DNA of 64,000 nt from Mycteria americana (taxonomy: Eukaryota > Chordata > Aves > Ciconiiformes > Ciconiidae): assembly GCF_035582795.1 (NCBI RefSeq), contig NC_134368.1:34656501-34720500 (forward strand). Direction: 5' to 3'. Positions 1 to 14,300 of this stretch are shown one piece after another. Each line of letters opens with the position of its first letter. Position 1 is the stretch's first letter. Below the pieces are notes generated by a model. The model saw only the letters and a list, made by a program, of their open reading frames with translations, had not been told where the DNA came from and did not search any database. Position numbers and translations under genes: made by a program.

Positions 1-3000
1 GTGCTGTGAAGACTTAGTTCCTCCTTTTGTGCCTTGGCAGATTTTTGTTCATTTTGCAGTGGACTTTATGTTTAAGACAGAGGTGAGTGAAGAGGAAAGA
101 CTGCAAATGATAAGAAAGAGCTTAAGCTAAATCTCATTCCCTAAGTTGTCATAGAAGTTCTAAGATCATAAAGTTCTCTCTGCTTTACTCATATACCTTT
201 GGATCATCTTCACCTGTGTTGGTTCTATAGATATTTTGGCATCTGTCCATCATGATACAGGTATCCTATGTCACCACCCCCTCCCAACATGGCATGCTTT
301 CCCAGTTTGCCTGCTGTCCTGTTTTTAACCAGAATTCTCCCCAGCTCATAGGATGACATACTTCAGGGTGGAACCCTTTAGGGAATCTTTCTTTTACATA
401 GGCAATATTAGGTAGGGCATTATCGTAAAATATAGCATGCATTGTAGGCTACCAGTCCTGTCTTTGACTTATTGTTCATTTTGGATACTGGAATGAGCAA
501 TTTTCTGCCATTTCTTTTCCCTTCTTCCCTCAGGTACTTCCCAGGCAGTTAGTGATCTATTAATGCCATATAGCCAAAGATGTAGAAAACAGTTTGCAAA
601 GCCATTTGTATGCATATTTGTGACTTTAAAGCAAAACTTCATGTATTCACATTAGGTTTTTACATACTAAGATATTAAAAATTATTTTATATGCTGCTGA
701 AATTATTAGAAAGTATATAAAAATACTTGGATTCATGTTTCTGTGTCTAAAAGTTTTCATGTATCTGAAAGTGCCCACCTTCATGACACCTTTGCCATTT
801 ATCACATCGCCTTTGATCCCTCAGTGTCACAATACAATTCTGATCCTCAGTCTTTTTGATTCTTCAACCTTCTGTGCGTTGTCCAGTTGGGGTAAGAATC
901 ATCCTCATTCCACTGGTTTAGGAGCTAAACAATTTAGTATTGGTAAGTCAAGTGACAGGGCTGTTGGAGGCAAAGAGTTGAGCTTTCAGGAAATGACAAA
1001 TGTGTCCTCCTCTCTGCTGGGAAAAGCATTTGTATAAGTGATCTGCCACTACAACTCCAGTGAGAGTTAGAAAGGTTACTAGTAAAAGTGGCTTCTGGGA
1101 TTCCTAAGTTTAGTCATTGCTGACAGTCATCCAAGATCTGCACTATTATCTTGCCTGATCTCAAAATTGTAATTTATCTGAGTGGAGGTACTCCAAGGGG
1201 AAGATCATTTAGAAATGCACTGAATGTTGTCATTGTCTTCACGAGTTCCTGCATAGGGTTGCACATGTGTGGAATAAGAGATTTCTGAATGTATGTAGGA
1301 TACTGATGGGGAAATGTATTGCATGTGCTTGACCACAGGATGAGCAGTTAGCTCAGGACATCTTGTTCTGCACAGCTGGAGAAGAAATGCACCATTACAT
1401 TGAATAAAGCATTCTGCTGGCGAGATGATTGTTGCAGATCTCTTAATGTTGAGAGATGATCTACAGAAACTTTGTATGTGGATATCCTTTAGTTCCATCA
1501 GTCTCACTTGACCATGAACCCCCATAGAAATGAGGGTGGGCAGGTTGTGACAGTTGATAGTCTAATGGCTGGTGATGGGTCTGTGTTTACTGAATGTAAG
1601 TAGGGGAGAGGTGCTACTGCAATAGCATACATAAAAAATTTTCATATCTACGCTGTATTTACTGTGGCCATTAAGATTCTGTCCTAGACTGCATAGACTC
1701 CCATATACATACATGCACACCCAACATATGCTACAAAGAACTAAGTGTCAAACTAGAGTAGAATATTAGTATGGTTAAACTTAATGACAGAGGTCCTCAC
1801 AAATAAAGTATACCTCCATATCATGAAGTTAATAGAATCCTGAAGGAAGACCCAGCCTCTCAAAATGTAGCCCAGACAGCAATGAACTCAGATTTTGAAT
1901 GGTATGGAATAGCACCAGGAAGGACATCGCAGCTCTTCTAACAGCTAGCTACTCTAGTTTGGGTTATGGCTTCTACAAACAGCATGACATTAGTCATGCT
2001 AGTTTACATAAGAATCCAGGCCATAGGATGACTTCTCCAAAACTTATTTTGGAAGGGTAGATTCTCTTTATTAGTGTCTGAATGGCTGCATGCATCTGAC
2101 AAGTAGAAGTAAACCGGCCATGCAGGAAAAAAAATGGAAGAAATTATCATATATAAACCATGACATTATTGTCCTGCTTGTTCACAGACTCCGGTTCTTC
2201 TTCCATCTCATTTTTTCAATTACCTTTTCCTACCACACCCAGTAGTTAATGTAGGTGACCCATAAAGACCTCTGTGCAGTTGCTAGAGAAAGGTGATGTT
2301 TGGTGCCCTCAGTTCCCTGTGACAACTCATAAGAAATGCAGCAGAGTGCACACAACAGCTGCTGTCCTGATAAGTAATCAGAATAGGCAGAGTCAGTGCT
2401 GGTGATTCAGTGTTACGCTGTAGTCCTCTGTATTGCTAATGGCAGGGTGGTTTTGCCTCTGTAATGGTAACATCAGTTTTTAGAAGTCTTGCATGGCTGT
2501 TCTCACTGAATTACCTAATTTCTGAAAATTATTTTGTCACATGTAATACCAGAAAGGGATGGTACTTGATTAGATTCATCCAATTGTACTGGTTACTAGA
2601 ATTTTGGGGAGCTGCTGAGTTTATCTGCTGTAGAAAGGTGACAAAATGTAGAAAGGTGTCAACTGACAGAATCCAAATAAATAAATTTTCTTCATAGATC
2701 TTCTGCAGGGAACTTAACTAGGAATCATTTGTCAGTTGAGATTGGATTGAAGGAAAAGACAAACTGTACCAAGTGATTTTGCCAGACTTCACTACCGTCT
2801 TCTGTGTTTAATATACAACTTCACTTCATCTGTGCTTTTTGCTTTCCAGAATAAAGTGATTTTTTTGAGAAATGTATGGAATAAATTTATTTTTGCTTAA
2901 AAGAACATTCTTCTTTACATGACTTTTTGGGGGGGGACGGAGTTGGATTAAATGCAATCTAATCTTCGTTTCCTTTACTGTGAAAACAGTGAATGATGTG

Positions 3001-3912
3001 GATAACCTGTTCTATAGCTGTGTGAATTCATGTAGCTAACCCCTGGTCCTTGCCCATTTTGTTCGAGGTTAGTTTATTCTGTCTGGAGTTTGATTGCACG
3101 CTGTTTGACAAGATGGGAAAGCGATTGTGTTTATTTTATTTTGTTTGCGCAGTACCATGTGTATTGTGGTTATGGAATAAATAATAATTGAAATGGAATT
3201 TGGAAGGGATTATTTATTGTCCTCTTCTCAGTTTCCTTAGATTGAGAAACATCTCCATATTAGTTAAGGAAAATGTAACATTTGGCTATCATGAAGATAT
3301 CCGATTACTCCCATGAGGACTTAAATTAATTCCTCTGAATTCAGTGTTTATGCGTGATTTGGTGTAATATGGATTTCATTCTGCCCTTGAATGTTTTTGG
3401 ACTATCAAGCAGTTGAGAGAAAACAATGGGATGTGACTTGCCATGAAATACTTTCAATTAGGTGAAAAAGCTTGTGGAAATACAGAATTAGCATGAATGT
3501 GTGATTCTTTTCAAAGGTACACTGATGGCTTCAGTGTGCTTTTTACAAGCAGTAATTTAGATGACTGGGCTGTATTTTTGATTCTTGTAATGATAGTCTA
3601 ACTTGGTTTAGGTTTTAAAGTTAACAGTAAGTATTTCAGTGCAGTCAGTAGCAGAATTTAATTGCTTTGTTCTGCTGTAAGGATTCAAAGAGAGGGAGAA
3701 CTATTAAGGGTAGTACTGAACAAGTATGTATCATGAAACATCAGTTTTGTTGTGTGGAAATTGAAGGCCAGCAAAAATTCTTACATGATTTTGCAATAAT
3801 AGGTACATGGTAATTTACATGTTCTGCTGTTGTTTTTCCTCAGCAATATGTTTTTAGAAAATCTGGATGTGTTACACCTATGCACTGCTTACCAAAGTGT
3901 GTCCACCCTCTA

Positions 3913-3940
3913 TGAGTCTATGTAAAGAAACATAGACTCA
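3913..3940. repeat. Perfect 10-bp inverted repeat (hairpin)
   Basis: TGAGTCTATG at 3913-3922 is followed after 8 bases by its exact reverse complement CATAGACTCA at 3931-3940. Imperfect pairing may extend outward, with CCCTC on the left and GAGGG on the right. The locally GC-richer block up to about 4070 stands out from its AT-rich surroundings. It may be part of an old transposon, but I cannot name a family. Confidence 0.6.
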
Positions 3941-6900
3941 AGGAGGGGCCCTGGGAGGTTAGCGATAAGGAGGGGCCATTCTGCAGGTGCAATGAAGTCT
4001 CCTCCTGTGTGAAGAGGGAAGTCCCGAGCTGGGGGCTTCCTGGAGGCCTGTTTGTAGAAAGCACCTCTTAACATCTATGAATTTGTATTTCAAAAAACTG
4101 TTTTTCAATAAGGCATGAGTATGCACTAGGTAAATTGCTATGCTGACAAACTAATAAGAGAAAAATGACAGTTAGCTAGAACTAGATCAATAAAAAGATC
4201 CAATATAAAATTCAGTAATATGAATTACAAAGAGGTACACTGCTTGGTTAGAAATACTATAAAATTGGCAATTATAATATTCACTGCAGATGGAAAAGTC
4301 CTGAGAAGTTGAAAATAGTACTACTTAAAATATCATCTATGAGGAGACTTCACTATTGTACTTAATAAGCCTCCTTTGGGTTTTCCCTGTTTTAAGGTGA
4401 CCTACGTACCTGTCCTTTCCATCCCTTGAAGTGTATCTTATCCTTTCTGTTAGTTTAATTCTGTGCCCCATTCTGAATTGGCCCACATAGTTACTATGGA
4501 TAAAGATTAAAATAATCTTTTCAAGTTACTTCATAAAGTACATTGACTCCTAAGGAAACCTCAAAAGTGAGTTGCTGTTCCTCATATTCTCACAGTGCTG
4601 TCTTTCCCATTTCCCAACTTATTTTTCAGTGCTGTAGTGACTGCTACACTTCATGTTTACATCAGTTCGTGTGGAATAACTTGATGGTCTGTAGAGATCT
4701 GTGCTGGTGTAAACAAATAAACTATGCCTACAGCCCCATCCCCTGACCGTGCTGGAGCTAAAAACATCTTTGGAAATAGACTTATGGAGGTGAAGTATTT
4801 TTCCTAAGGTCCATAACTGGCTTCTTCCAGTATTTGTATTTTTCTGCCTTCTTGTCCAGAGCCAAATGGATTCTTGTTATTGTCCATTTATGTGAAAGAT
4901 CTAAATACCTGGCAGAAAGTAAAGTCAACATCCTTATTGTTTTCCAGTATCCAAATGTTTGAAACCAAATCTAGCAGATTAGTCAGACTCTTCTTGTGGT
5001 CTAAACAACTGAGTGGGATTTCAGCACATTAATCTTATTTAGTTGCCACTTATGTGGTAAAAAAGAGTATTATGAGGTTCTCTGTGGTAGTTTGTTTTCT
5101 GTAGCAGTGGTGACTGAAGATGAGATGCTGCATAGGGAAGCAATGGTGATTCACATGGTATTTGCTCCTGAGGGTTGGAATGGGAGCAAGTGAATATCAA
5201 TACCTTGTTTAACGCACGTGGTAGAACCCAGATCACCTGAGAACTTCAGGTTTTCAGTCACATTTTGCATAAATTCTTGTGCTGCATAGAACTTAAGTTA
5301 TGAGCCATATCAGGTCTGCATCGTTCTCTGGGTTGCATGAAAACTAAACATGTGATGTAAGTAAAACATTCAGTGCTGGCTTGTTTACATATTCTCAGAA
5401 CGTTAGGAAGAAGAGCATACTTTGTGGTCTTTGGTTTTACTCTTGCTGACTTGCTAGCAGAAATTTCCTTGACAATAAAATAAATATGTTAGAACAATCC
5501 CACAGTGGACACCAAAATTATTTGAGTGCATACTTTTGCAGGAATGAGTTGTTCATAAATGTTTTCCCATATGGAAAGTGTTGTGACTTCACAATTAATG
5601 CATTCTCTGCTTCTTTCTTTGTCAAATATATTTTATTATCTTTTTAAACTAAAAGCAATACAGCATTAGAGTGAGATATTGCTTGCCTGTTTAGCAACAA
5701 CAACAATAAGAATAATAATTCTATTTTGCTGAAGTGTGTGACAGTCACATCAGAGCTTGAGTTCATGGATGTTTTAGGCCAAGGTCATCACGAAGACTAA
5801 TTTGTGATCTTCCAAACACACACATACTCCCCAAAATCATACATTTGGATTTTAGAGCCTAGTTTTATTGTAGCTCTGCCAATTACAATGATTTTATATA
5901 TGACTTTCCTACCAGTCTTGCTTTCTGTTCATTTCTCCACCTCTGTTTAGTTTTCCCTGGTCTCTTCTGAATGTCCAACCTCTGAAATTGTATTTTTGGT
6001 GGGAATTATATTGACCAACTATTGCTGAGACTCCTTTAGATTTTCAAGACAATGAGAAATTTTCAGGAGTTGAAAAGTAGATGTTCATATGTCATTTGGA
6101 AAAACCTTCTCCTTATTTGTCCTGTGAAAATGCAACTTTCATCATGGTGGTAGAGCCTGATACTGAAAAATACCATGCGGTAGCAAGTTAACATTTGCTA
6201 TGAGGTGTTCTGGTAGAATGACTATTTTACAGCAGCGAGGTATTCACTGTCTGATTTTTGCATGGTGGAGAGAGAAGATACTGTCTGAGAGGGAAAAATC
6301 AGCCCTGTAACATGCTTTCCCTAAGAGAAGGAAGTTGGTTCTAATTGTTTCAACATTTATTCCTTAGTGGGACACTGCTTCTGGGTATCCAGTCCAGAAT
6401 TGTTTGCAGTCTCCCATGCAATGTCCAACTATTAGAAATATTTTATTAGACCATTTTAATTTATTACATGCATGTGCCTTATTCTGAGGCAACTAGTTTC
6501 AACATCAGACTTAATAACCCCATTTTGTATTTCTATTTGTCCCAGATACAAACTTTTATAAACCTTCCTGCAATTTCATAGTACTCTGTAAAGCCTTCTA
6601 TGGTGTTTAATTGCCTATATACTCCACTTCATTAGTTGTCTAAGCAAATAATTTTGGATTTGTATTAAATACAATTTTTTTTTCTATTTGACTGTTTTTC
6701 TGTCTTATGTGGTAACAGATGGGTTGCACTTAGTTCAATGAACCAGATGCAAAAAGAGCAGAATTTGCAGTAAAATACTGTTGATGTTGCATTTTTATCC
6801 ACACACAATAAATTAAGTCAACTTTCTGATTATGTAAAGCGAATGTTTACACTATTTCATTGTTACTGATTAAAACGTATCCACTACGCTCTGTGAAACA

Positions 6901-9900
6901 AGTAGCTTTCCCAGTCTGGATGGGCTCATAGGTATAGTTTGTGCATTTCTTAACTGAAGCCATGTCAGCATAAGCAGCTCTTGTGTTGTGCTCCAGGCTG
7001 CTATCTCTTGTTCCTGCTTCAATAACCATCCCTCTGTGTTTGCACAGCTGTTTGTGGTACTGTGCAATGAACTGGATTGGGAAACTAACTCATTTTTTTC
7101 CTTGGGATACTTTTGATTAAGGATTAGTTCCCTGTTCCAGTTTGTCACATGGCCACACACATGGCTGTGCAGCCACAACTAGGGGATGGATACAGAGGAG
7201 AAAATAGAATAAACAGTATGAGCTGCTTAAATTGTACCACCTTTGGGAGAAACTATCGACTATGCTTCACATAGCTGTAAAACATACAGTAATTTCTCTT
7301 ATCCTCTCTGACTTTTGTCTTTCCTTCCTTTTAGACCATCATCTTTTCTTTTTACTGGAGAAAGCAGTAGTTGCAAAAGCTTTGGTCATAGGAGTGCTGT
7401 ATCCCTCAAACTTTTGAAGTAAGTTTAAGCATTTAGAATCATATTTTTCCTGCAACATAGGAACTCCTGTAGAGTTCAGTTCCATATTTTCATTCCTTTT
7501 AACAGGAGCTAAAAAAAGTAATACCTTTTTGATCAAGAAGATGTCACTCACCAATTGCATTTTTGCTGCTGCTATCTTGTACACTTGCTTGGTAAATGCC
7601 TTGTATATGAAACTATATTTTTATGAAGTATTTTGGATAGTTCCTACTTTGCATCTGTTACATCTTTACTATAACTGTAGTTCCGTTACTGCATATTTGA
7701 CCTGATTCTGATCTCGGTTTGGCATTGTAAGTAGGGAATATTTCCATAGGAATCAGTGAAATTACTGAAATTGCAAAACATCCCTCTTCTCCCTGTCCCC
7801 CCCAACACTCTCTCAACTCTAATTTGCATTTATTAGTAGGCTATTATAAGCTATCAGAAATAGCTTATGTTTTGATGCTATGTTTATGAAAACATGTAAT
7901 ATCACAGTATATTTGTCCAAGCAACTGCTTTATGATTGGTACAAATCACTCCTCCTGTAGAAGATGGTGAGTGGGATAAGTATCTTCCTTTAATCTAAAC
8001 CAGGGAACAATGAAACCCTGTATTTTAGCATGGTTGAAACCTAGCTAATAAAAGTGTGGGTTTCAATGTTCCATATGGTTTCTAAGGGTCTGATAACAAA
8101 CATTGCTGATAACACACAGGCAAACAGTGAGTTGATTTAATTGCAACTGTTTGCAGATGGCAGAAAGGCAGCAGAAACACAGAATGATGTGAATGGTGCT
8201 CATAGAGGGACAGCTTGGGGTTGGAAGTGGTGGCTGGACAGAAGCCTGGAACTGTAAGCAAAGAAGCTCATTCCTTGTACTTTGAGACCCTCTATGTTCA
8301 GGGAAAGAGGACTCTGGAAATGCACAGCAGGGCTTGTGAGATATGCAACACTGAATTTCTCCACCTCGCTGGAGAAGATTGCAAACCCTTGAAAACAGAT
8401 CATATGAGTCAAAAGGGAAAACCAGAAGTTGGTGGAGCATCTGCTTTCTAGGGAGACAAGCTTGCAAGTGCTGTACATAGAATCTTCTTTGATGGTAAAC
8501 AAACCCCTTGAAAAATTCACCCAAAGACTGGAGGAAGACCTGAAACAGTGCTATATAGCAATTTTACCCACAGTGCTACTTCTGTGAAGTAGCATTCTCA
8601 TAAACAACTAGCATGGCTGCTGGCTTGAAGGTGGAGAACTTTTGCATTTCTCTTAGGAAAATTAGCAAGCAGGATTTCAGGAACAACAACAAAAAACCCT
8701 CCACAAAACTCATCTTGGGAAATAAATCTGTGAATTGGATAGGCTATAGAAATTGTCTGCCTGGATGCGGAACTGGGTCAGTCAGGGAACTTGCATAAGG
8801 CTCAATATTTTACCACAGATTTCTACTCTGGAGGCCCAGGAGGGGAAAGGTTGGATTGCCCCATCAGAAATACTGCAGTCCTTGACATTAGCTTTTTTTG
8901 TGACTGATACAGGTCTGCTGAAATTTATTTGGCTTGGTTCAGTATTGCTGGTAAATCAGGTAAATTACTAGGCAGAACAGAAAGATAACTTTTTTAGCAC
9001 GGACTCTGAGGTAGGAGCCATTACAAGAAACACGTTTTCTTGCCTGAAGAGGCAAAGCTTGATATTGTATCAGCCTTCAAGAAACTGAGAAGTGGGATGT
9101 GCTTCATATCAAGAAGAGTGAAACTCTCGTGTTAAAATCCCACCCAAGGTTGCAAAATGTGAAGCAGTATATACCACACGTTCAAGTTGATGTTCCAAAA
9201 TATGATCCCACACCAGGCTGCATAGTGAGGAGCAGCTGACCATCCTAAGCAGTGGAGAATGGAAATCACAAAAATGTTGCTCCCACCCTGTGTGGGTTGT
9301 TTTGCTGGCCTTTGGTATTCATTTGACCATTTAGAGAGGTTCTCTTCATTCCTTGTATGTATCACTGAAGACCTGCATCAAGAAAGCATGTCTGAACCTT
9401 CAGCCACTTCTGGGATCTTGCTCACTAGTTAAGATAATATGGCAGCATTGTACCGTGTTACAGACTATGGGAATTTAGCAATGTGATGCTGGAGAAGTTT
9501 TTTTGGAAAAAGAGATCCTGGCTGATACAGAGTGGGGTGTTTTGTTTTTTGTTTTCTGTAGTGAATCTTAAGTTGGCAAGCAAGTCAGCATCCAAAGACC
9601 AAACAATCCAAAGAACAACCAAAGGACTGTTTTTGTACGAGGATGAGTGTGTGACAGTTTTCTGTGTGACTTCAGGCTTGTACCATATTACCAGTTTGCT
9701 TTTGGATGGTAGGAAGAAGATACTGCCTGGATGCCTGCCGCAGCCCGTTTGCTATACTGAGACATATACTATGTACTAAAAGGCATATACTAAGCCCTTT
9801 GAACCAGGTGGACAGTTACTAGTATGAAATTTGTATGAAAAGGGAAGTGGGAGAAGTCTGCTTACTATTGATTTAGATAAATGAGCCCTAGAATTCAGCA

Positions 9901-10206
9901 GTTCCTCCTACCTGGATTCCAAGTTCATGTATTAAGACCATCTTAGCCCATGGTGGGGATGAACTTTCATAATGGTCTTCTCCAGAAACTGAGAAAACAG
10001 CTGTGGAAACTGAAGACTGAAATAAATAAGTAAATAAACCCCTCCTATACAAATGCAGCCTCCATAGGTTGCTGTCCTTGTCTTTCTCAGCTGCTTTTTC
10101 CTACAGTTCACTGTGAAATAAGAGTAATCACACTGAAATAAAGGCACACTGAAATAGAACTTGGGAAGTATTTTCTTAGAAGTCAAGCAGAACTAATAGT
10201 GTCTAT

Positions 10207-10246
10207 ATTACTTCTGTAGAAGCCTCATTACTTCTGTAGAAGCCTC
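10207..10246. repeat. 20-bp unit duplicated in tandem
   Basis: The unit ATTACTTCTGTAGAAGCCTC occurs twice back to back (10207-10226 and 10227-10246) with no difference between copies. This implies a recent local duplication or replication slippage. No function is suggested. Confidence 0.9.
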
Positions 10247-10696
10247 AAATTCAAAAATACTTTTTGAATTTCAGATCAAGTAACTTGGAGTCAGAGGTTC
10301 TTTTGGCATTCCCATCAGACAGTGAATGCCACATCAGGGTGCAGGGTGTGGTGTTAGTATTCAGTTCATTAGGCGGAACTTGGAATGGAGTAAGACTTAA
10401 AGTAACTTTTATAACCGGTATTCTCCAAATATCTCTATTTCCCTAACATGTACCAGTAAGGCTCCAAACTGAACAACTGACCTGTCCAAGTTTACTCAAA
10501 ATGGATTTGTCTTTTGCAGGTGTTTCTGCCAGTGAAGGCATCAGATTTGACTCATTATTATGAGTCATCCACCATCGACACTGCTGCAGTGTTACATTCT
10601 AGACTTTAATCTTGCCATTCAGGCTGTTGTGGCATTTACAGGTTCTTAGCTTGCCTGACAGCTCTGCATTGCTTGTGAATAAACTTGTCCTTACTC

Positions 10697-11370
10697 AGAA
10701 TCACAGAATCACAGAATCGTATAGGTTGGAAAAGACCTTTAAGATCATCGAGTCCAACCGTAAACCTAACACTACCAAGACCACCACTACACCATGTCCC
10801 TAAGCTTCTCATCCAACCGTCCTTTAAATACCTCCAGGGATGGCGACTCAACCACTTCCCTGGGCAGCCTGTTCCAATGCTTGATAACCCTTTCAGTGAA
10901 GAAAAATTTCCTAATATCCAGTCTAAACCTCCCCTGGCGCAACTTGAGACCATTTCCTCTCGTCCTATCACTTGTTACCTGGGAGAAGAGACCAATCCCC
11001 ACCTCACTACCACCTCCTTTCAGGTAGTTGTAGAGAGCAATAAGGTCTCCCCTCAGCCTCCTTTTCTCCAGGCTAAACAATCCCAGGTCCCTCAGCCGCT
11101 CCTCATAAGACTTCTGCTCCAGACCCTTCACCAGCTTCGTTGCCCTTCTCTGGACACGCTCCAGCACCTCAATGTCTCTCTTGTAGTGGGGGGCCCAAAA
11201 CTGAACACAGTATTCGAGGTGCGGCCTCACCAGTGCCGAGTACAGGGGCACGATCACTTCCCTAGTCCTGCTGGCCATGCTATTTCTTATACAAGCCAGG
11301 ATGCCATTGGCTTTCTTGGCCGCCTGGGCACACTGCTGGCTCATATTCAGGCGGCTGTCAACCAAAGTTA
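10697..11370 (-). mobile_element. CR1 LINE, 5'-truncated 3' end, minus orientation
   Basis: Read on the minus strand, this is the 3' part of a CR1 non-LTR retrotransposon. It carries an uninterrupted frame (about 200 codons, stop near 10787) that matches the end of the CR1 reverse-transcriptase protein. Typical motifs are [33 protein letters not shown] and [15 protein letters not shown] short 3' UTR follows and ends in repeated ATTCTGTG-type units at 10697-10720, which appear on the + strand as repeated AGAATCAC. The 5' end is lost near 11365-11370, as is usual for this family. About 600 bases of frame without a stop or frameshift imply a fairly young copy. The element is not autonomous because most of the protein is missing. 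Confidence 0.95.
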
Positions 11371-14300
11371 TGGTTTGGTTTTGGTATACTGTCAATCAGA
11401 GTTATGGTTGCACCAAAAAGGAGTTATATTGCAAGTCTGTCATTTCACAAATGTTGCAGCTGGCATGGCCACCAAAAGAAGCAATGCCACTTGTCTACAA
11501 CAGTTTATCCTTCTCCATATGTCGCCCTGTGGTAATGCTCGTACAAGAATTTGTGTGGCTTTGTAGTGGATTGGATGAGGAAACTAATCTGGGTCAAAAC
11601 TAACTGCTTCTTTGTACCTACTCAGTATTACTGTGGCTCCATTCCCCAGTTTAATTCACTTTGCAGCCACAGAACTGTTTATGTTGGCCCAAGGGAAGAA
11701 GGCAGGAGTGAGCATCCAGTCAGGGTACACCACTTAGTTTGGTGGAAATGCCAGTTTGAGGTGTTACTTCAAATTATGCCATAACCAGAGCTTTGCTGTC
11801 TGGTAAGCACCTTTGCATTCAGGTGGGTTGGCAGACCAGCCTGCAGCCTTTGCAGCTGAGGATTCACTGTTACCTGTGTACAGCAGCAGTGTCTACTTCA
11901 GCAACTCCTGCAGCTCTGCAGGAAAACTTTTGGTGCTATGGATTTACTGAACACACCACTTATGTTTTGGTATGTGTGGGAGTACTGGGAGGACTTCAGC
12001 TTAGCTTTTGTCTGGTCCCACAGATTGAACTAGATGTTAGAGTGCATTATGTGCTGTTCTGAAGCACATATTCCAATTTCCTTTCATCCAAAAGGATGGT
12101 CCAGCATTGCTCCGTGGAGTGAACTAATGCACAGTGAATGGTCAGGATGACTGGGAGAATAGTTTTGAAAATATGCATCCGATCTGAACAAAAATGCCAG
12201 TGTAAACATACCAACTGTGACTCGGCTCTGCCTATACATGCTGCAGATAGATCATCACACTGACTGTGGTATCGATGGGGTTTCACTTGTACATGACTCT
12301 CTCGTTCTTTCACATTGCATTTCAAAACTTGTTCTGGTGACAGTTCTGCAGCTGTTGCTGCTGTCCCACTGTTGCTCTCCAAGCTCTGAGACTGATGCAC
12401 TCACTCTGTGTTGGTGGTAACAGTTGGAAAGAGCAATAAGATTCTAGCACCATTTCATTACCTATCTCTACATTGGCAGTAGTCCATGAAAATTGAGCTA
12501 AGTGTGGCACCATGAAGTTTAAGTAAAATAAAAACTTTTTACCAGACTGTGCACATGTACTCTGATGAAATTTAGTACTCAGAGGGGAATTTCTTATTTC
12601 AGACTGACTGTGGATCTTCAGCTGATGGAGCTTTGCCAAAAGGAGGGAAGTGTAAAGACAGTTTTTGAAAGGGTTGCATTTGGTGCATAATGGCAAATAC
12701 TGGATCTGCATAATGTAAGAAGCACCAAAGAAAGAAACCTGAATGTAAGAATTTAGGCAGGAAACAATCCTCTTGGATTCCACTTGGGCAGACAGTTGAC
12801 TATTGAAAAAGTAATTCTGCAGGAAGCAGCCAGCCAAGCTTGAATTGTGAGGTGAACAAACCCAATTTCTGGCCTGAATCAACTGAACTGTATTTGAAAG
12901 ATGAACTTTACAAACTGTTTCCATTCTTGTTTGAATGTATTAGTAGCAATGGCTACACTGGAGCTTCTTCTTGTTTTGACAGAGTCAGGGAAATTAATTG
13001 CACATCAGTAGGAAGACAGATGAACCCACCATCCCATGTGCTTTACTTGTATTTGGTTATTTTACCTCTACTTTTCTCATGCTGTTGATTTTTCTTAGAT
13101 TAAGCTCTTAGACGGGCCTTGATTCTGAGCTGGGTGTTGCTGCAGTATGAATAATTGCAGAGATATTTTTTATCTTAGCACAGCTGAAAAGTTTTTTGTT
13201 TTACTAACTAGGACTCAAAGTGTATTTATGGAAATAATTTTGCCATGTGGCTACAATCTGTAGTAAATTCAAGTGCTTTTATAACAAAGCCCTTAATTTT
13301 GAAGGGATTTCAGTCTTTTTGATTATACATAACTGTTTGAATTTCTGGATCAAGGATAAAGAATTAAGTATTTTCTTTTTCTTTTTTAAAGAAATAAATG
13401 CTGACTCTTCCTTCCCCTCCTGTTCTGCAGCTAAAACAGCTTGGCAACAATGTTTGAACATGGTTCCAGTTAAACCAGTTTTGGAACATAGTTTGGCAGG
13501 CCAGAATGGAGTAAGGCCAAAGTACATTAGAGCTAAGTTTTAAAACCTAATTCTAAGCTAAAATTGTAGCTGTAGTGAGAGAGAGTGACGCAAAACTCAA
13601 ATACAATGTTTGTGTCTTCCCTTACATCCTTTTTTGTTCTTTCTTCAGTTAGTCAAACTGTGCTAGGCTGCTAGAAAGTGTGCTCAGACTTCTCATGAAT
13701 CTTACAGCTTTTCTGCCTGAGCCTCGGTCAGTGTGGATAGGAAATTACATAGTTAACGTTCTCTGAGAAGTAGCTTACTTTTTAATCATATTATCATTAG
13801 GTAAAATTTCACTTACCTTAAAAATTAAGTTGCATGGAGCCTATAGCACAGCAGATAACTGATCTTTTTCTTTCCTGTGTCATTTCTTGCAAAATGGTTG
13901 AATTAAAGGCTGTTTCCATCTCCCTTGATACCTTCCAGTGTTGTACAAACACAGTTACTTTCAACTGCTTTAGTTTATCTGCTGTTGACTTTAGAAGTAC
14001 AATTAGCAATATGAAAGGATGACTGCAGGATATTATTTTTAAAGTTTGTATAAAAGTGATTGTGCATCTTTTTTTCCCACAGTGAAAATGTCTAGACTTT
14101 TCTGAACCTTTGTAAAGCTGTTATCCAGACAAATTAGTTCCATGAATTTGAGCCACATCAACCTCAAAAATTATCCAAATAAATGGGGTCACCAAGTCAT
14201 TTTACTCTTAGCTATAATACAAAACACTGCTCATAATCTGAAAAGCTGACAGATATGAAAAGAAAATTGTTCACCAGCTACAGCCCAACTTTTTTTTTTT

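Larger units (their letters stand above)
1..10696. other. Non-coding stretch, 5' flank or 5' intron of SLC7A2
   Basis: I find no reading frame here with recognisable protein similarity. The open frames are short (mostly under 110 codons), occur on both strands and lack consistent splice context. The DNA is AT-rich with scattered poly-A/T runs. Distinct items are a short hairpin at 3913-3940, a small CAA/AAT-rich simple repeat near 5697-5720 and a 20-bp tandem duplication at 10207-10246. The longest frame is 8063-8524 on the minus strand (153 codons); I do not recognise it and judge it to be chance. In mammals the SLC7A2 transcript begins tens of kilobases before its start codon, so this could be a 5' intron, but the sequence alone does not prove that. 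Confidence 0.6.

Noticed and set aside
8063..8524. 153-codon minus-strand frame
   Set aside because: It shows no recognisable similarity and another open frame overlaps it on the same strand, so chance is the best explanation.
10685..11566. 293-codon plus-strand open frame
   Set aside because: It is the antisense of the CR1 reverse-transcriptase frame. The minus strand carries the recognisable protein motifs and the CR1 3' end.
12322..12924. 200-codon minus-strand frame
   Set aside because: It shows no recognisable domain, start context or splice structure, and neighbouring frames are similarly open.
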